This document shows positions 1 through 6,343 of a stretch of 10,867 nucleotides of DNA, piece after piece. The translations under genes and the position numbers were made by a program. The notes under the pieces are model-generated. The model was not told the origin of the DNA. It saw only the letters and a program-made list of their open reading frames with translations, and did no database searches. Location of the stretch: NCBI GenBank assembly GCA_944385455.1, contig CALWXI010000154.1, forward strand, positions 1-10,867, in the 5' to 3' direction. Position 1 is the first letter of the stretch. Each line of letters begins with the position of its first letter. Source of the DNA: an uncultured Oscillospiraceae bacterium (lineage in GTDB: Bacteria; Bacillota; Clostridia; Oscillospirales; Oscillospiraceae).

Positions 1-1675
1 GGAGGAGGCTGCGCCCGCAGTGGAGGAGGCCGTTCCCGCGGTGGAGGAGGCTGCGCCCGCAGTGGAGGAGGCCGTTCCCGCGGTGGAGGAGGCCGCGCCC
101 GCAGTGGAGGAAGCCGTTCCCGCGGCGGAGGAGGCTGCGCCCGCAGCAGAGGAAGCCGCCGCAGCGGAGGCAACACCTGTTGCAGAGGAGGCTGCGCCTG
201 TGTATGAGCTGTCCAATCTGCCCCGCAGAAGCATTGCATTCATCGGTTCGGAGTGCCACCCCTTTGTCAAGACAGGCGGCCTGGGCGATGTCATGTATGC
301 CCTGCCCAGGGAGCTGGTGCGGCTGAACTGCGATGTCCGGGTGATCCTGCCCCGTTATGCCTGCATCCCCCAGCAGTATCAGGACAAGATGATCTACCGG
401 GGCGAGTTTTACATGGATCTGGGCCGGACCGGCCGCAACTACTATGTGGGGATCATGGAGTACATCTGCGACGGTGTGGTGTACGACTTCATCGACAACC
501 AGGAGTTCTTCTCCGACGGCAGGCCCTACACCAACCTGGTGGATGACATTCCCAAATACTGCTTTTTCAGCAAGGCCGCGCTGGCCGCACTGAACTACAT
601 GGACTGGATCCCCGATGTCATCCACTGTCACGACTGGCAGGCGGGCCTGGTGCCGGTGTACCTGCGCACGCTGTTCCAGAATACGCCGGTGGGACGTGCC
701 CGGTCTGTGCTTACTATCCACAATCTCCGCTTCCAGGGCATCTACAACATCCCCACCATCCAGTACTGGTCCGGGCTGCCCGACGAGGTGTTCAATATGG
801 GTGCGCTTCAGCAGAATTGGGTGGATGCCAATATGCTCAAGGGCGGTCTGGCTTACGCCGACCGCATCACCACGGTCAGCGGCACCTATGCCGGGGAGAT
901 CCAGACCGCGGAGTACGGCGAGCATCTGGAGGATCACCTGCGCTATCACAACGGCAAGCTCAGAGGCATCGTCAACGGCATCGACTACGGCATGTGGAAT
1001 CCGGAAACGGATCCCGCATTGGCGGTGAACTACGGTCTTGGCAGCGTGCTGGACCACAAGATGGAAAACAAGCTGGCCCTCCAGAGGGAACTGGGCCTGG
1101 AGGAGAACGCGGACAAGTTCGTCATCGGCCTGATCTCCCGTCTTACCAACCAGAAGGGCCTGGACCTGGTCAGCGCCGTTCTGCCTCAGGTGCTGGACGG
1201 CAATACCCAGGTGGTGGTGCTTGGCACAGGCGACAGGGAGTATGAGGACACGTTCCGCTACTATGAGAGCGCCTACCGCGGTACGTTCAGCGCCTGCATC
1301 CAGTACGACGAGGCCAGGGCCCACCGCATCTATGCGGGCGCGGACGTGCTGCTGGTGCCGTCCCGCTTCGAGCCCTGCGGTTTGACGCAGCTCAATGCCA
1401 TGCACTACGGCACGCTGCCCATCGTGCGGGAGACCGGCGGCCTCAAGGACACCGTGGAGCCCTACAACGACTTCAACGGCGAGGGCAACGGCTTTACCTT
1501 CGACCGTTATGACGCGGGACTGCTGCTGGATGCCATCAACCGCGCAAAGACCCTCTACTTCTCCAACCGCTATCATTGGGATGAGGTGGTCCAGCGCGAC
1601 ATGGCGAAGGATGTCTCCTGGCAGAACTCGGCCAGACAGTACAAGGATCTGTATCTGGAGCTGACGCCGTGGTGA
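1..1675 (+). CDS. glgA: Glycogen/starch synthase GlgA (GT5), 5' end outside window, with N-terminal EEAxPAV repeat tract
   Basis: ADP-glucose-dependent glycogen synthase, which extends alpha-1,4-glucan chains in the cytoplasm. The frame is open from base 2, so the true start lies upstream; the GTG at 20 is an internal Val codon. The first ~60 visible residues are a low-complexity Glu/Ala/Pro/Val tract. The GT5 catalytic domain then begins at RRSIAFIGSE (base ~224). The ADP-glucose-binding KTGGLGDV motif is at 269-292. The C-terminal Rossmann lobe carries SRFEPCGLTQLNAMHYGT, with the catalytic Glu codon at 1370-1372, then RETGGLKDTV. From RRSIAF to the stop is about 480 residues, the normal length of a complete bacterial GlgA (~477), so the repeat tract is an added N-terminal extension. 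The catalytic part looks intact. No other glycogen gene is visible; any glg operon would lie to the left. A strong terminator follows 32 bases after the stop. The family call is very secure; the role of the extension is unknown. Confidence 0.96.
   Translation, partial: EEAAPAVEEAVPAVEEAAPAVEEAVPAVEEAAPAVEEAVPAAEEAAPAAEEAAAAEATPVAEEAAPVYELSNLPRRSIAFIGSECHPFVKTGGLGDVMYALPRELVRLNCDVRVILPRYACIPQQYQDKMIYRGEFYMDLGRTGRNYYVGIMEYICDGVVYDFIDNQEFFSDGRPYTNLVDDIPKYCFFSKAALAALNYMDWIPDVIHCHDWQAGLVPVYLRTLFQNTPVGRARSVLTIHNLRFQGIYNIPTIQYWSGLPDEVFNMGALQQNWVDANMLKGGLAYADRITTVSGTYAGEIQTAEYGEHLEDHLRYHNGKLRGIVNGIDYGMWNPETDPALAVNYGLGSVLDHKMENKLALQRELGLEENADKFVIGLISRLTNQKGLDLVSAVLPQVLDGNTQVVVLGTGDREYEDTFRYYESAYRGTFSACIQYDEARAHRIYAGADVLLVPSRFEPCGLTQLNAMHYGTLPIVRETGGLKDTVEPYNDFNGEGNGFTFDRYDAGLLLDAINRAKTLYFSNRYHWDEVVQRDMAKDVSWQNSARQYKDLYLELTPW
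2..202 (+). repeat. In-frame tandem repeat (21-bp unit in alternating pairs, 42-bp period) coding EEAAPAV/EEAVPAV
   Basis: The glgA 5' coding region is built of 21-bp units that alternate between two types, EEAAPAV and EEAVPAV. Bases 2-43 and 44-85 are identical 42-bp copies. The next copies (86-127, then 128-148) carry a few substitutions, and 149-202 is a decayed tail (EEAAAA, EATPVA, EEAAPV). The array continues past the left edge. Exact neighbouring copies followed by degenerate ones point to recent expansion by slippage or unequal exchange. The units are multiples of three, so a copy-number change would keep the frame. Confidence 0.93.
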
Positions 1676-1707
1676 TACGGGAGATTTCCCGGCTGCAAAC
1701 AGAACAG

Positions 1708-1744
1708 AAAGCGGGCGGGCGCCGGAGGCGCCCGCCCGCTTTTT
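1708..1744 (+). terminator. Rho-independent terminator after glgA
   Basis: Arms 1710-1723 and 1727-1740 pair perfectly over 14 bp, almost all G-C, around a GGA loop. A run of five T follows at 1740-1744. It lies 32 bases after the glgA stop. On the minus strand only three T follow the stem, so it should work mainly for glgA. Confidence 0.95.
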
Positions 1745-1784
1745 CAGAACTGCCGCATTCTTGAAGGTACCAGGACGGATTTCC

Positions 1785-1828
1785 ATGAGAAAGCCTGTAT
1801 TGTAAAAGGACGGTACAGGCTTTCTCAT
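1785..1828. repeat. 15-bp perfect inverted repeat between convergent glgA and MATE genes
   Basis: Arms 1785-1799 (ATGAGAAAGCCTGTA) and 1814-1828 are exact reverse complements. Two G-T pairs and one G-C pair can extend the stem to 18 bp, leaving an 8-base loop (TAAAAGGA). Neither side is followed by a T-run, so it is not a standard terminator. The 1676-1883 gap otherwise holds only the glgA terminator. The hairpin may shape the 3' end of the MATE operon mRNA or be a dispersed palindromic element. Confidence 0.75.
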
Positions 1829-1883
1829 TGGAGGAGAACGGCAGCGGCGATTTTACAGACCGACCTGCACATCCGGCTTGAAT

Positions 1884-3209
1884 TCAATAATGGTATTTTT
1901 TCCGTTTTCCCAATAAGAAGAGCACTGTCACAGCCACGGCCATGATCTCCGCTGCCACAATGGAGAGCCAGATCCCGTCCAGTTCCCAAACAGCGGGGAA
2001 GATCAGCACGGCCAGCACTTGGAAGACCAGGGTTCGCAGGAAGGAGATCAGCGCAGACACCAGGCCGTCGTTCAGAGCGGTAAAAAAAGAAGAGCCGAAA
2101 ATGGCAAAGCCGGAGAACAGGAAGGAGAAGGAGTAGATCAGAAAAGCCCGCAATGTGATCTCCAGCAGATGACGGTCATAGCCCACAAACAGAATGGACA
2201 GCGGTCTGGCAAGGAGCTCCGCGCTTGCGAACATCGTCAGCGCAAAGATCAGCAGAAGGGTCAGGCTTTTTCTGAGCAGGCCTTTCAGCTCGTCATGATT
2301 CTGTGCTCCATCATGATAGCTGATCACCGGCGCCGTCCCTACCGCATATCCCAGGAAAACCGCCTGGAACACCAGATTCAAATACATGAGCACACCGTAT
2401 GCGGCAATGCCGTCTTCGCCGGCATACCGCAGCAGCTGAACATTGTAAAGCATTCCGACGATAGACATGGAGATATTGGACATCAGTTCCGATGATCCGT
2501 TGGTGCAGGCCTTCAACAGAGCCTTCCCGTCAAACCTGGTTTTCGTAAAACGAAGCAGACTGGTGTTCGGGCGGGAGAAATAGATCAATGGGAGAAGACC
2601 GCCGATACATTGGCTCAGCGCGGTGGCAGCGGCAGCGCCCTCCAGCCCCCAGGAAAACACGGCCACGAAAAGGGCGTCCAGGACCATGTTGGTAAGACCC
2701 GCCGCAACGGTCACAGCCAGTCCCAGCTTCGGCTTTTCCGCCGTGGCGAACAGGCATTGGAATTCATACTGCAAAACATAGGCGGGAAGGGCGATGAGAA
2801 TAATGACGCCATAGGAAACGCTGTCCTCCAACAGCTGCCCTTCCGCCCCCAGGGCCCGGGCAATGGGGCGGAGGGTCAGCAGCCCGAACGCGGCTAACAG
2901 GATGCCGCAGAGGATGGATACGAGCACCAGCATGGAGAAGATCTGGTTTGCCTTTTCCCGGTTGCCCTCCCCCATCGTTTTTGCGATCAGGGCGCCGCCG
3001 CCGGTTCCGAACATAAAGCCGACACATCCCAGGATCATCAGATAGGGCATGATGAAATTCAGGGCCGCGAATGGGGTCTTCCCCACAAAATTTGAGACGA
3101 AGAACCCGTCCACCACACCGTAAATGGAGGTGAAGACCAGCATTACGATGGAGGGCAGCGTGAAGCGCAGGAGTCTTCGATAGTTGAAGTGATCGGACAG
3201 CTGGATCAT
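1884..3209 (-). CDS. MATE family multidrug/toxin efflux transporter
   Basis: Cytoplasmic-membrane exporter of the MATE family, which pumps cationic drugs, toxins or metabolites outward using a Na+ or H+ gradient; the substrate is unknown. The protein is 441 residues, the usual family size, with about 12 hydrophobic segments in two halves. The first helix carries the typical LPSIVMLVFTSIYGVVDGFF sequence, followed by the SNFVG, ALNFIMP and GTGGGALIAKTMGEG loop. I chose the ATG at 3207-3209 (MIQLSDHF): GGAGG lies six bases upstream and the ATG overlaps the previous stop as ATGA. An in-frame TTG at 3225-3227 has no such support. It is the last gene of the MarR/kinase-like/MATE operon, so its expression is probably coupled to the kinase-like gene and controlled by the MarR protein. 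No terminator with a T-run follows. Confidence 0.93.
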   Translation of the reverse strand: MIQLSDHFNYRRLLRFTLPSIVMLVFTSIYGVVDGFFVSNFVGKTPFAALNFIMPYLMILGCVGFMFGTGGGALIAKTMGEGNREKANQIFSMLVLVSILCGILLAAFGLLTLRPIARALGAEGQLLEDSVSYGVIILIALPAYVLQYEFQCLFATAEKPKLGLAVTVAAGLTNMVLDALFVAVFSWGLEGAAAATALSQCIGGLLPLIYFSRPNTSLLRFTKTRFDGKALLKACTNGSSELMSNISMSIVGMLYNVQLLRYAGEDGIAAYGVLMYLNLVFQAVFLGYAVGTAPVISYHDGAQNHDELKGLLRKSLTLLLIFALTMFASAELLARPLSILFVGYDRHLLEITLRAFLIYSFSFLFSGFAIFGSSFFTALNDGLVSALISFLRTLVFQVLAVLIFPAVWELDGIWLSIVAAEIMAVAVTVLFLLGKRKKYHY

Positions 3210-3826
3210 AGGCAGCCTCCGAACCAATCATTGGCATAGGCGGCCACCGCCGGGATCAGCTCCCGGATGCTCCGCCCCGCGGTGTTGACGGTGAGATGAT
3301 AGCAGTGGGGATCGCCCCAGCGGCGGTCGGTGAGGATCTCCCTGGTTTGGGCCCGGCCCTTGTCGACATTTCTGATCCTGCGCTCCACCTCCCTGGGTGT
3401 CAGATGTTCATCAGCAGCTGCCCGCTCCATGCACCGGGTTACTCTCGCTGCCATGTCCGCGCAGATAAAGAAACGCAGAGGAGCATAGGCCTCCAGCAGC
3501 ACGTCGGCGTTTCGTCCCACGATGATGCAGTGCTTCCCCAGAGCGGCAATTTCCTCGATGACTCGTTTTTGCTCCACCAGCAGCGCCGTTTGGGCCCGCT
3601 GAATGGCGGCCGTACCGGAAAAGGAGCGGCGGAAGGTCAGCGGGACATTCCGCCAGCCGTGATTTTCCAATGCTCTGGCCGCGTAATCCTCCGCCACGCC
3701 GATGTTCTTTGCAACTGCGGTGATGATTTCCTTGTCGTAATAGTCCCAATGAAGGGCATCGGAGAGGCGCTTGCCCAGCTCCCGCCCGCCGCTGCCGAAT
3801 TCCCGACTGATGGTGATGATCCGCAT
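3206..3826 (-). CDS. Cytidylate kinase-like family protein (P-loop kinase fold)
   Basis: A 206-residue member of the cytidylate kinase-like family (AAA_26/Cytidylate_kin2 type). It opens with MRIITISREFGSGGRELGKR, whose GSGGRELGKR stretch (residues ~11-20) is the family's Walker A-like nucleotide-binding loop. DYYDKEII follows near residue 28, as in related proteins. A later stretch (IIVGRNADVLLE, RFFICADMAARVTRCMER) matches the NMP-kinase-like core and the Arg-rich lid. True CMP kinase activity is not established for this family, whose members in Clostridia often sit beside transporters or regulators. The ATG is preceded by AGGAGG and lies 12 bases after the marR stop. Its TGA overlaps the MATE ATG. 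It may phosphorylate a small nucleotide-like molecule linked to the exporter; that is inference. Confidence 0.9.
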   Translation of the reverse strand: MRIITISREFGSGGRELGKRLSDALHWDYYDKEIITAVAKNIGVAEDYAARALENHGWRNVPLTFRRSFSGTAAIQRAQTALLVEQKRVIEEIAALGKHCIIVGRNADVLLEAYAPLRFFICADMAARVTRCMERAAADEHLTPREVERRIRNVDKGRAQTREILTDRRWGDPHCYHLTVNTAGRSIRELIPAVAAYANDWFGGCL

Positions 3827-3838
3827 ATGCTCCTCCTG

Positions 3839-4264
3839 TTACAAAGCTTTCCGTTCTTCCTGTAATGCAGCCAGATATTTTTCGGTCAGATGCAGATACT
3901 GCTGCGCTTCTTCCGGCGTCCAGCTTTCAAAAATCCGATTCTCCATTTCTATGATCCGGGCGGCAGTCTGCCTTGCAAACGCGTTTCCTTTTTCTGTCAG
4001 CAGAATGTCCTTGCCCCTTCCGCCTGCCGGTTCCGAAAAAACCAGCCCCTGTTCCTCCAGCGTACGAATGGCGGAATGGACCGTCTGTTTGCTCAGCCCG
4101 TTCTGACGGGACAATTGGCTCAGCGGGCACCGGCTTTCGTAGATGCAAAGGGTATAAAGGATTTTTGAAATACTGTCGCAGAGCCCGAGTTTCAGAGAAA
4201 TGTCGTGGTAGAGCCCCTCGATCTCCCCCAAAAGATGGTTCAGCCGCTTTATGGTACTGTGCAT
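3839..4264 (-). CDS. MarR family transcriptional regulator
   Basis: A 141-residue winged-helix regulator of the MarR type. An N-terminal dimer helix (residues ~1-30) leads to the helix-turn-helix: CPLSQLSRQNGLSKQTVHSAIRTLEEQGLV holds the recognition helix (SKQTVHSAIRTLEEQG, residues ~58-73). The wing follows (FSEPAGGRGKDILLTEKG), then C-terminal dimer helices. It is the first gene of the leftward operon with the kinase-like and MATE genes. The start is the ATG at 4262-4264, behind a GGGG-rich ribosome site. A palindrome sits between the -35 and -10 of its own promoter, so it most likely represses the operon, including itself, until a ligand lifts it off. Such ligands are often substrates of the linked exporter. 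Autorepression is inferred from that arrangement. Confidence 0.93.
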   Translation of the reverse strand: MHSTIKRLNHLLGEIEGLYHDISLKLGLCDSISKILYTLCIYESRCPLSQLSRQNGLSKQTVHSAIRTLEEQGLVFSEPAGGRGKDILLTEKGNAFARQTAARIIEMENRIFESWTPEEAQQYLHLTEKYLAALQEERKAL

Positions 4265-4305
4265 GCCGACGCCCCTTTCCGGCAGTGAAAAATCGTGCTT
4301 GCCGC

Positions 4306-4334
4306 AGTATAGTACGAAATCGTACCATTGTCAA
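4306..4334 (-). promoter_or_regulatory. Sigma-A promoter of the marR-kinase-MATE operon
   Basis: On the minus strand, TTGACA (4329-4334) is a perfect -35 and TATACT (4306-4311) is a near-consensus -10. They are separated by exactly 17 bp. The predicted start of transcription is about 4299, giving a leader of roughly 35 bases before the marR ATG. Confidence 0.92.
4309..4328. promoter_or_regulatory. Probable MarR operator (palindrome in promoter spacer)
   Basis: GTACGAAATCGTAC at 4312-4325 is a perfect palindrome (6-bp arms, 2-bp centre). With one mismatch it extends to 20 bp (4309-4328). It fills the spacer between the -35 and -10 of the marR promoter, so a bound dimer would block RNA polymerase. 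Its size and position fit a MarR dimer site. Confidence 0.85.
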
Positions 4335-4581
4335 TACCGTTTGTTCAAAGCGCTGGATGCTTTTGCGTGTGGAAAAAGCGGGGCCGGGCGGATTTCATGG
4401 GTCCTCTGTACGAGCGGCATGTGACGGATCAAGGGATGCAGGATGTCTTGGACCACATCGGACCCACGGCAGAGGTGGTGAAAGGCATTCGCTCCAGATG
4501 CAATTTCAAGGCCGGCGGCGGGGAGCGCGAGATCCGATTGAAGAAAACGGAAGGACCTTCGTGGCTTTCCTTCCGCTGGTG

Positions 4582-4590
4582 TGCTATAAT
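4582..4590 (+). promoter_or_regulatory. Extended -10 promoter of the AlkZ-related gene cluster
   Basis: TGCTATAAT at 4582-4590 is a perfect TATAAT with the TGn extension. The -35 region at the right distance (TGGCTT, 4562-4567) is weak, as is usual for extended -10 promoters. The predicted start is about 4597, leaving a short leader before the GTG at 4622. This promoter argues against translation starting in the open frame further upstream. Confidence 0.7.
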
Positions 4591-4621
4591 GCCGGTAATG
4601 AGACAGAAGGAGGGATGTGCC

Positions 4622-5353
4622 GTGGCCATGGAGAACGGCGAGTGGATCATGCGGGGTCTCCGTTGGGACGACCCTTACCGCATCCGCAGCTGGCAGGAAC
4701 TGATCCGCTGGATCGACGAGATCGGGTTCCTGCCCCTTTTCAAAAATGAGATCGACAGCTTTTCCGTGGAGGAGCACACGTTTGGCCCCTGCTGGTGGTC
4801 CGGAGATCCGGAGCAGGATCCCTGGGAATGGCGGCAGCTCATCGCCCGCAGCGGCCAGGCGGCCTACGGCAAGTTCTTCGGCAGAAAGGCCGGATTCATT
4901 TCCAGGGAGTGGTTCCCCCGCTTCGCCAACTGGCGGCGGGATGGCTATGACTTCGACAGCCGCTGGGACGAGGAGCTGGCCGGTATCCGCCAGAAGCGCA
5001 TCATGGATCAGTTTGCCGGCCGGGACGAGCTGTACTCCTTCCAGCTCAAGCGTTTGGCCGGGTTCGGCAGGGAGGGGGAGAAGAACTTTGAGGGTACGGT
5101 GACGGATCTCCAGATGAGCAGCTACCTGCTGATCCGGGATTTCCGGCAGCGCCTGAACAAAAAAGGCCGGCCCTACGGATGGCCCATCTCTGTCTACTCC
5201 ATGCCGGAGGCGCTGTGGGGCTATGCGCACATTGCCTCCGCTTACTGGGAGGAGCCGGCCCGGTCCGGGGAATTGGTCTGTGCACAGGTGCGCCGGCACT
5301 TTCCGGCGGCCACGGAGGATACGCTCCGGGCGGTGCTGGGATGGGAGCGGTAA
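4622..5353 (+). CDS. AlkZ-related (winged-helix/HTH_42-like) protein
   Basis: A 243-residue protein that I place with the AlkZ-related proteins of Firmicutes, distant relatives of the AlkZ/YcaQ DNA glycosylases. The match is recognised from the opening block WQELIRWIDEIGFLPLFKNEIDSFSVEEHT (residues ~24-53), then the WWSGDPEQDPWEWR and KFFGRKAGFISREWFP blocks, and a C-terminal TDLQMSSYLLIRDF...GWPISVYSMPE. It is rich in Trp and Arg and has no signal peptide or membrane segment. Whether it repairs DNA is unknown. The start chosen is the GTG at 4622, seven bases after AAGGAGGG. The ATG at 4628 is 13 bases from that site and less likely. The frame stays open upstream to 4328, but an extended -10 promoter at 4582-4590 falls in that stretch. 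It is probably the first gene of a rightward operon. Its stop overlaps the start of the deformylase remnant. Confidence 0.72.
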   Translation: MAMENGEWIMRGLRWDDPYRIRSWQELIRWIDEIGFLPLFKNEIDSFSVEEHTFGPCWWSGDPEQDPWEWRQLIARSGQAAYGKFFGRKAGFISREWFPRFANWRRDGYDFDSRWDEELAGIRQKRIMDQFAGRDELYSFQLKRLAGFGREGEKNFEGTVTDLQMSSYLLIRDFRQRLNKKGRPYGWPISVYSMPEALWGYAHIASAYWEEPARSGELVCAQVRRHFPAATEDTLRAVLGWER

Positions 5354-5457
5354 GGGGGAGCGGTGAGGAATTTCAGGAGCGGCTCGAGACCTTCACCGGC
5401 CGGACGGCCCGGATCATCCAGCACAAGATCGACTACTGGGAGGGAGTCATGATATGA
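5341..5457 (+). pseudogene. C-terminal remnant of a short peptide deformylase-like gene, motif degraded
   Basis: A 38-codon frame from the ATG at 5341, overlapping the AlkZ-related stop. Codons are strongly GC-rich in third positions, which supports past or present coding. Residues 9-38 (EEFQERLETF, TGRTARIIQHKIDYWEGVMI) match the last ~30 residues of the short Clostridial peptide deformylases, whose end reads like GxTAxIIQHEIDHxxGIII. The metal-binding HExxH is HKIDY here: the catalytic Glu is Lys and the second His is Tyr. The N-terminal ~100 residues with the GxGLAAxQ and EGCLS motifs are absent. I infer that the gene was cut when the AlkZ-related gene was joined upstream. Its end still couples to the next gene (ATGA) and contains that gene's ribosome site, which may explain its survival. 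A real small protein cannot be excluded. Confidence 0.65.
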
Positions 5458-5768
5458 AACAATGCAGGATCACCGTGATGCGCATGGCACGGTATGAGGA
5501 CCTGATGGCCCGGTATGAAAACCCCATCGCCCATGCCTGTGATCTGGAAGAGGGACAGGTGTTCATTGCCAACGGCTGGGAAAAGCCGGAGGATTTTTGC
5601 CAGAGCGCCTGGGACACCCTCTCGCCCTTTGTGCTGGCCCTGAGCCACGGCGGCGGAAATTTCTACGACGGCTGGATGAAGGATCCCGGGTCTGTCATGC
5701 TCTCCTGCAACGATGGGTTTCGGCCGGTGAGCTTCCTGGTGGAAGCGCTGGACGAGGATGCGGACTGA
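5454..5768 (+). CDS. TIGR04076 family protein
   Basis: A 104-residue cytoplasmic protein of the TIGR04076 family, whose function is unknown. Family marks are the early Cys-Asp and Gly (C29-D30, G34 in HACDLEEGQVF), the block KPEDFCQSAW (residues 44-53), a Gly-rich turn (HGGGNFYDGW) and the closing CNDGFRPVSFLVEAL (residues 85-99). The three spaced Cys residues (29, 49, 85) suggest metal or redox chemistry, but this is not shown. The ATG overlaps the stop of the deformylase remnant (ATGA). GGGAGGGA, eight bases upstream, lies within that remnant, so translation is coupled. A 37-residue small ORF follows 9-12 bases after the stop, then a flavodoxin-like gene; the neighbour may hint at a redox role. 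Confidence 0.88.
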   Translation: MKQCRITVMRMARYEDLMARYENPIAHACDLEEGQVFIANGWEKPEDFCQSAWDTLSPFVLALSHGGGNFYDGWMKDPGSVMLSCNDGFRPVSFLVEALDEDAD

Positions 5769-5780
5769 GGAGGATGGATG

Positions 5781-5894
5781 ATGTTTGGACACAAAGCCGC
5801 CATGGCCACCGGCGGCGTCAAGGGCGGTATGCCCCGCCTGATGATCTGCCGCAGCGACCTCAGCTGGAAGCTGCGGAGGGGAGGGAAGGAATGA
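5781..5894 (+). CDS. Small ORF, 37 residues, unknown function
   Basis: An unrecognised small protein beginning MFGHKAAMATGGVKGGMPRL and ending in a basic tail (WKLRRGGKE). Support comes from AGGAGG at 5768-5773, seven bases before the ATG; almost uniform G or C in third codon positions, like its neighbours; and an ATGA overlap of its stop with the flavodoxin-like start. An in-frame ATG at 5778 is an alternative first codon. It has several Gly and Met, a single Cys, a net positive charge, and no membrane segment. The same DNA read in the flavodoxin frame gives an Arg/Gln-rich, unlikely peptide, so this frame is the better one. It may serve mainly as a translational coupler between the TIGR04076 and flavodoxin genes. 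No function is proposed. Confidence 0.6.
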   Translation: MFGHKAAMATGGVKGGMPRLMICRSDLSWKLRRGGKE

Positions 5895-6343
5895 AGACCG
5901 CTGTTTGCTATTACTCCCGGCATCACGGCAATACCCGGAAGCTCCTGGAGTCCATGGCGGAGGAGGGGGAGATGGATCTCATCGACGTGACTGCCCGCCG
6001 GGCTGTCCGGCTGGAGGAGTATGACTGTATCGGCCTTGCCTCCGGCATCTACTACGGAGCATTTCAAAAGGGCGTCCTGCAGTTTGCCCGGCAGTATCTG
6101 CCGGAGGGGAAGGCGGTGTTCTTTGTCTGTACCTACGGCATGTATCGCCCCGGCTACACCCGTTCCGCCGCCGCCGTTGCCGCGGAGAAGAACTGCCGGG
6201 TGCTGGGTGAGTTCGGCTGTCGGGGGTTTGACACCTTCGGTCCCTTCCGTCTGGTGGGCGGCATCGCCAAGGGCCGCCCCAATGCGCGGGATCTGGAGAG
6301 GGCCCGCTGTTTTTACCGGGACATCCAAGAGCGCCTGGTCTGA
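5891..6343 (+). CDS. Flavodoxin-like protein
   Basis: A 150-residue single-domain flavodoxin fold, expected to bind FMN and carry electrons in the cytoplasm. The phosphate-binding loop is seen at YYSRHHGNTRKLLESM (residues 7-22), the place of the T/SxTGNT loop, after the first strand KTAVCYY. The second block, YDCIGLASGIYYGAF (residues 44-58), is the usual strand and loop near the flavin ring. VFFVCTYGMYRPGYT follows (residues 77-90). Its length is that of short flavodoxins (140-180). I start at the ATG at 5891, with purine-rich GGAGGGGAGGGAAGG just upstream and an ATGA overlap with the small ORF; the open frame further upstream is Arg-rich and has no usable ribosome site. Its redox partner is unknown. 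Confidence 0.88.
   Translation: MKTAVCYYSRHHGNTRKLLESMAEEGEMDLIDVTARRAVRLEEYDCIGLASGIYYGAFQKGVLQFARQYLPEGKAVFFVCTYGMYRPGYTRSAAAVAAEKNCRVLGEFGCRGFDTFGPFRLVGGIAKGRPNARDLERARCFYRDIQERLV

Noticed and set aside
2..202. Short direct repeats as a possible CRISPR array
   Set aside because: The units are contiguous without spacers, keep a coding frame and lead directly into GlgA.
1785..1828. Hairpin as the terminator of the MATE operon
   Set aside because: No T-run follows the stem on the minus strand; kept as an unexplained inverted repeat instead.
3210..3227. TTG at 3225-3227 as the MATE start
   Set aside because: The ATG at 3207-3209 has GGAGG at six bases and overlaps the previous stop as ATGA; the TTG has no ribosome site.
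4331..5299. Long minus-strand open frame (322 codons) opposite the AlkZ-related gene
   Set aside because: It is antisense to a gene with clear family blocks, promoter and ribosome site; its translation is low in recognisable motifs and typical of a GC-rich shadow frame.
5335..5365. Programmed frameshift joining the AlkZ-related protein to the deformylase-like tail
   Set aside because: No slippery heptamer is seen before the stop, the AlkZ-related protein looks complete, and the tail matches a different family.
5774..5890. N-terminal extension of the flavodoxin-like protein from the ATG at 5774
   Set aside because: AGGAGG directly abuts that ATG, leaving no spacing, and the product is Arg/Gln-rich; the small ORF frame from 5781 has better codon use.
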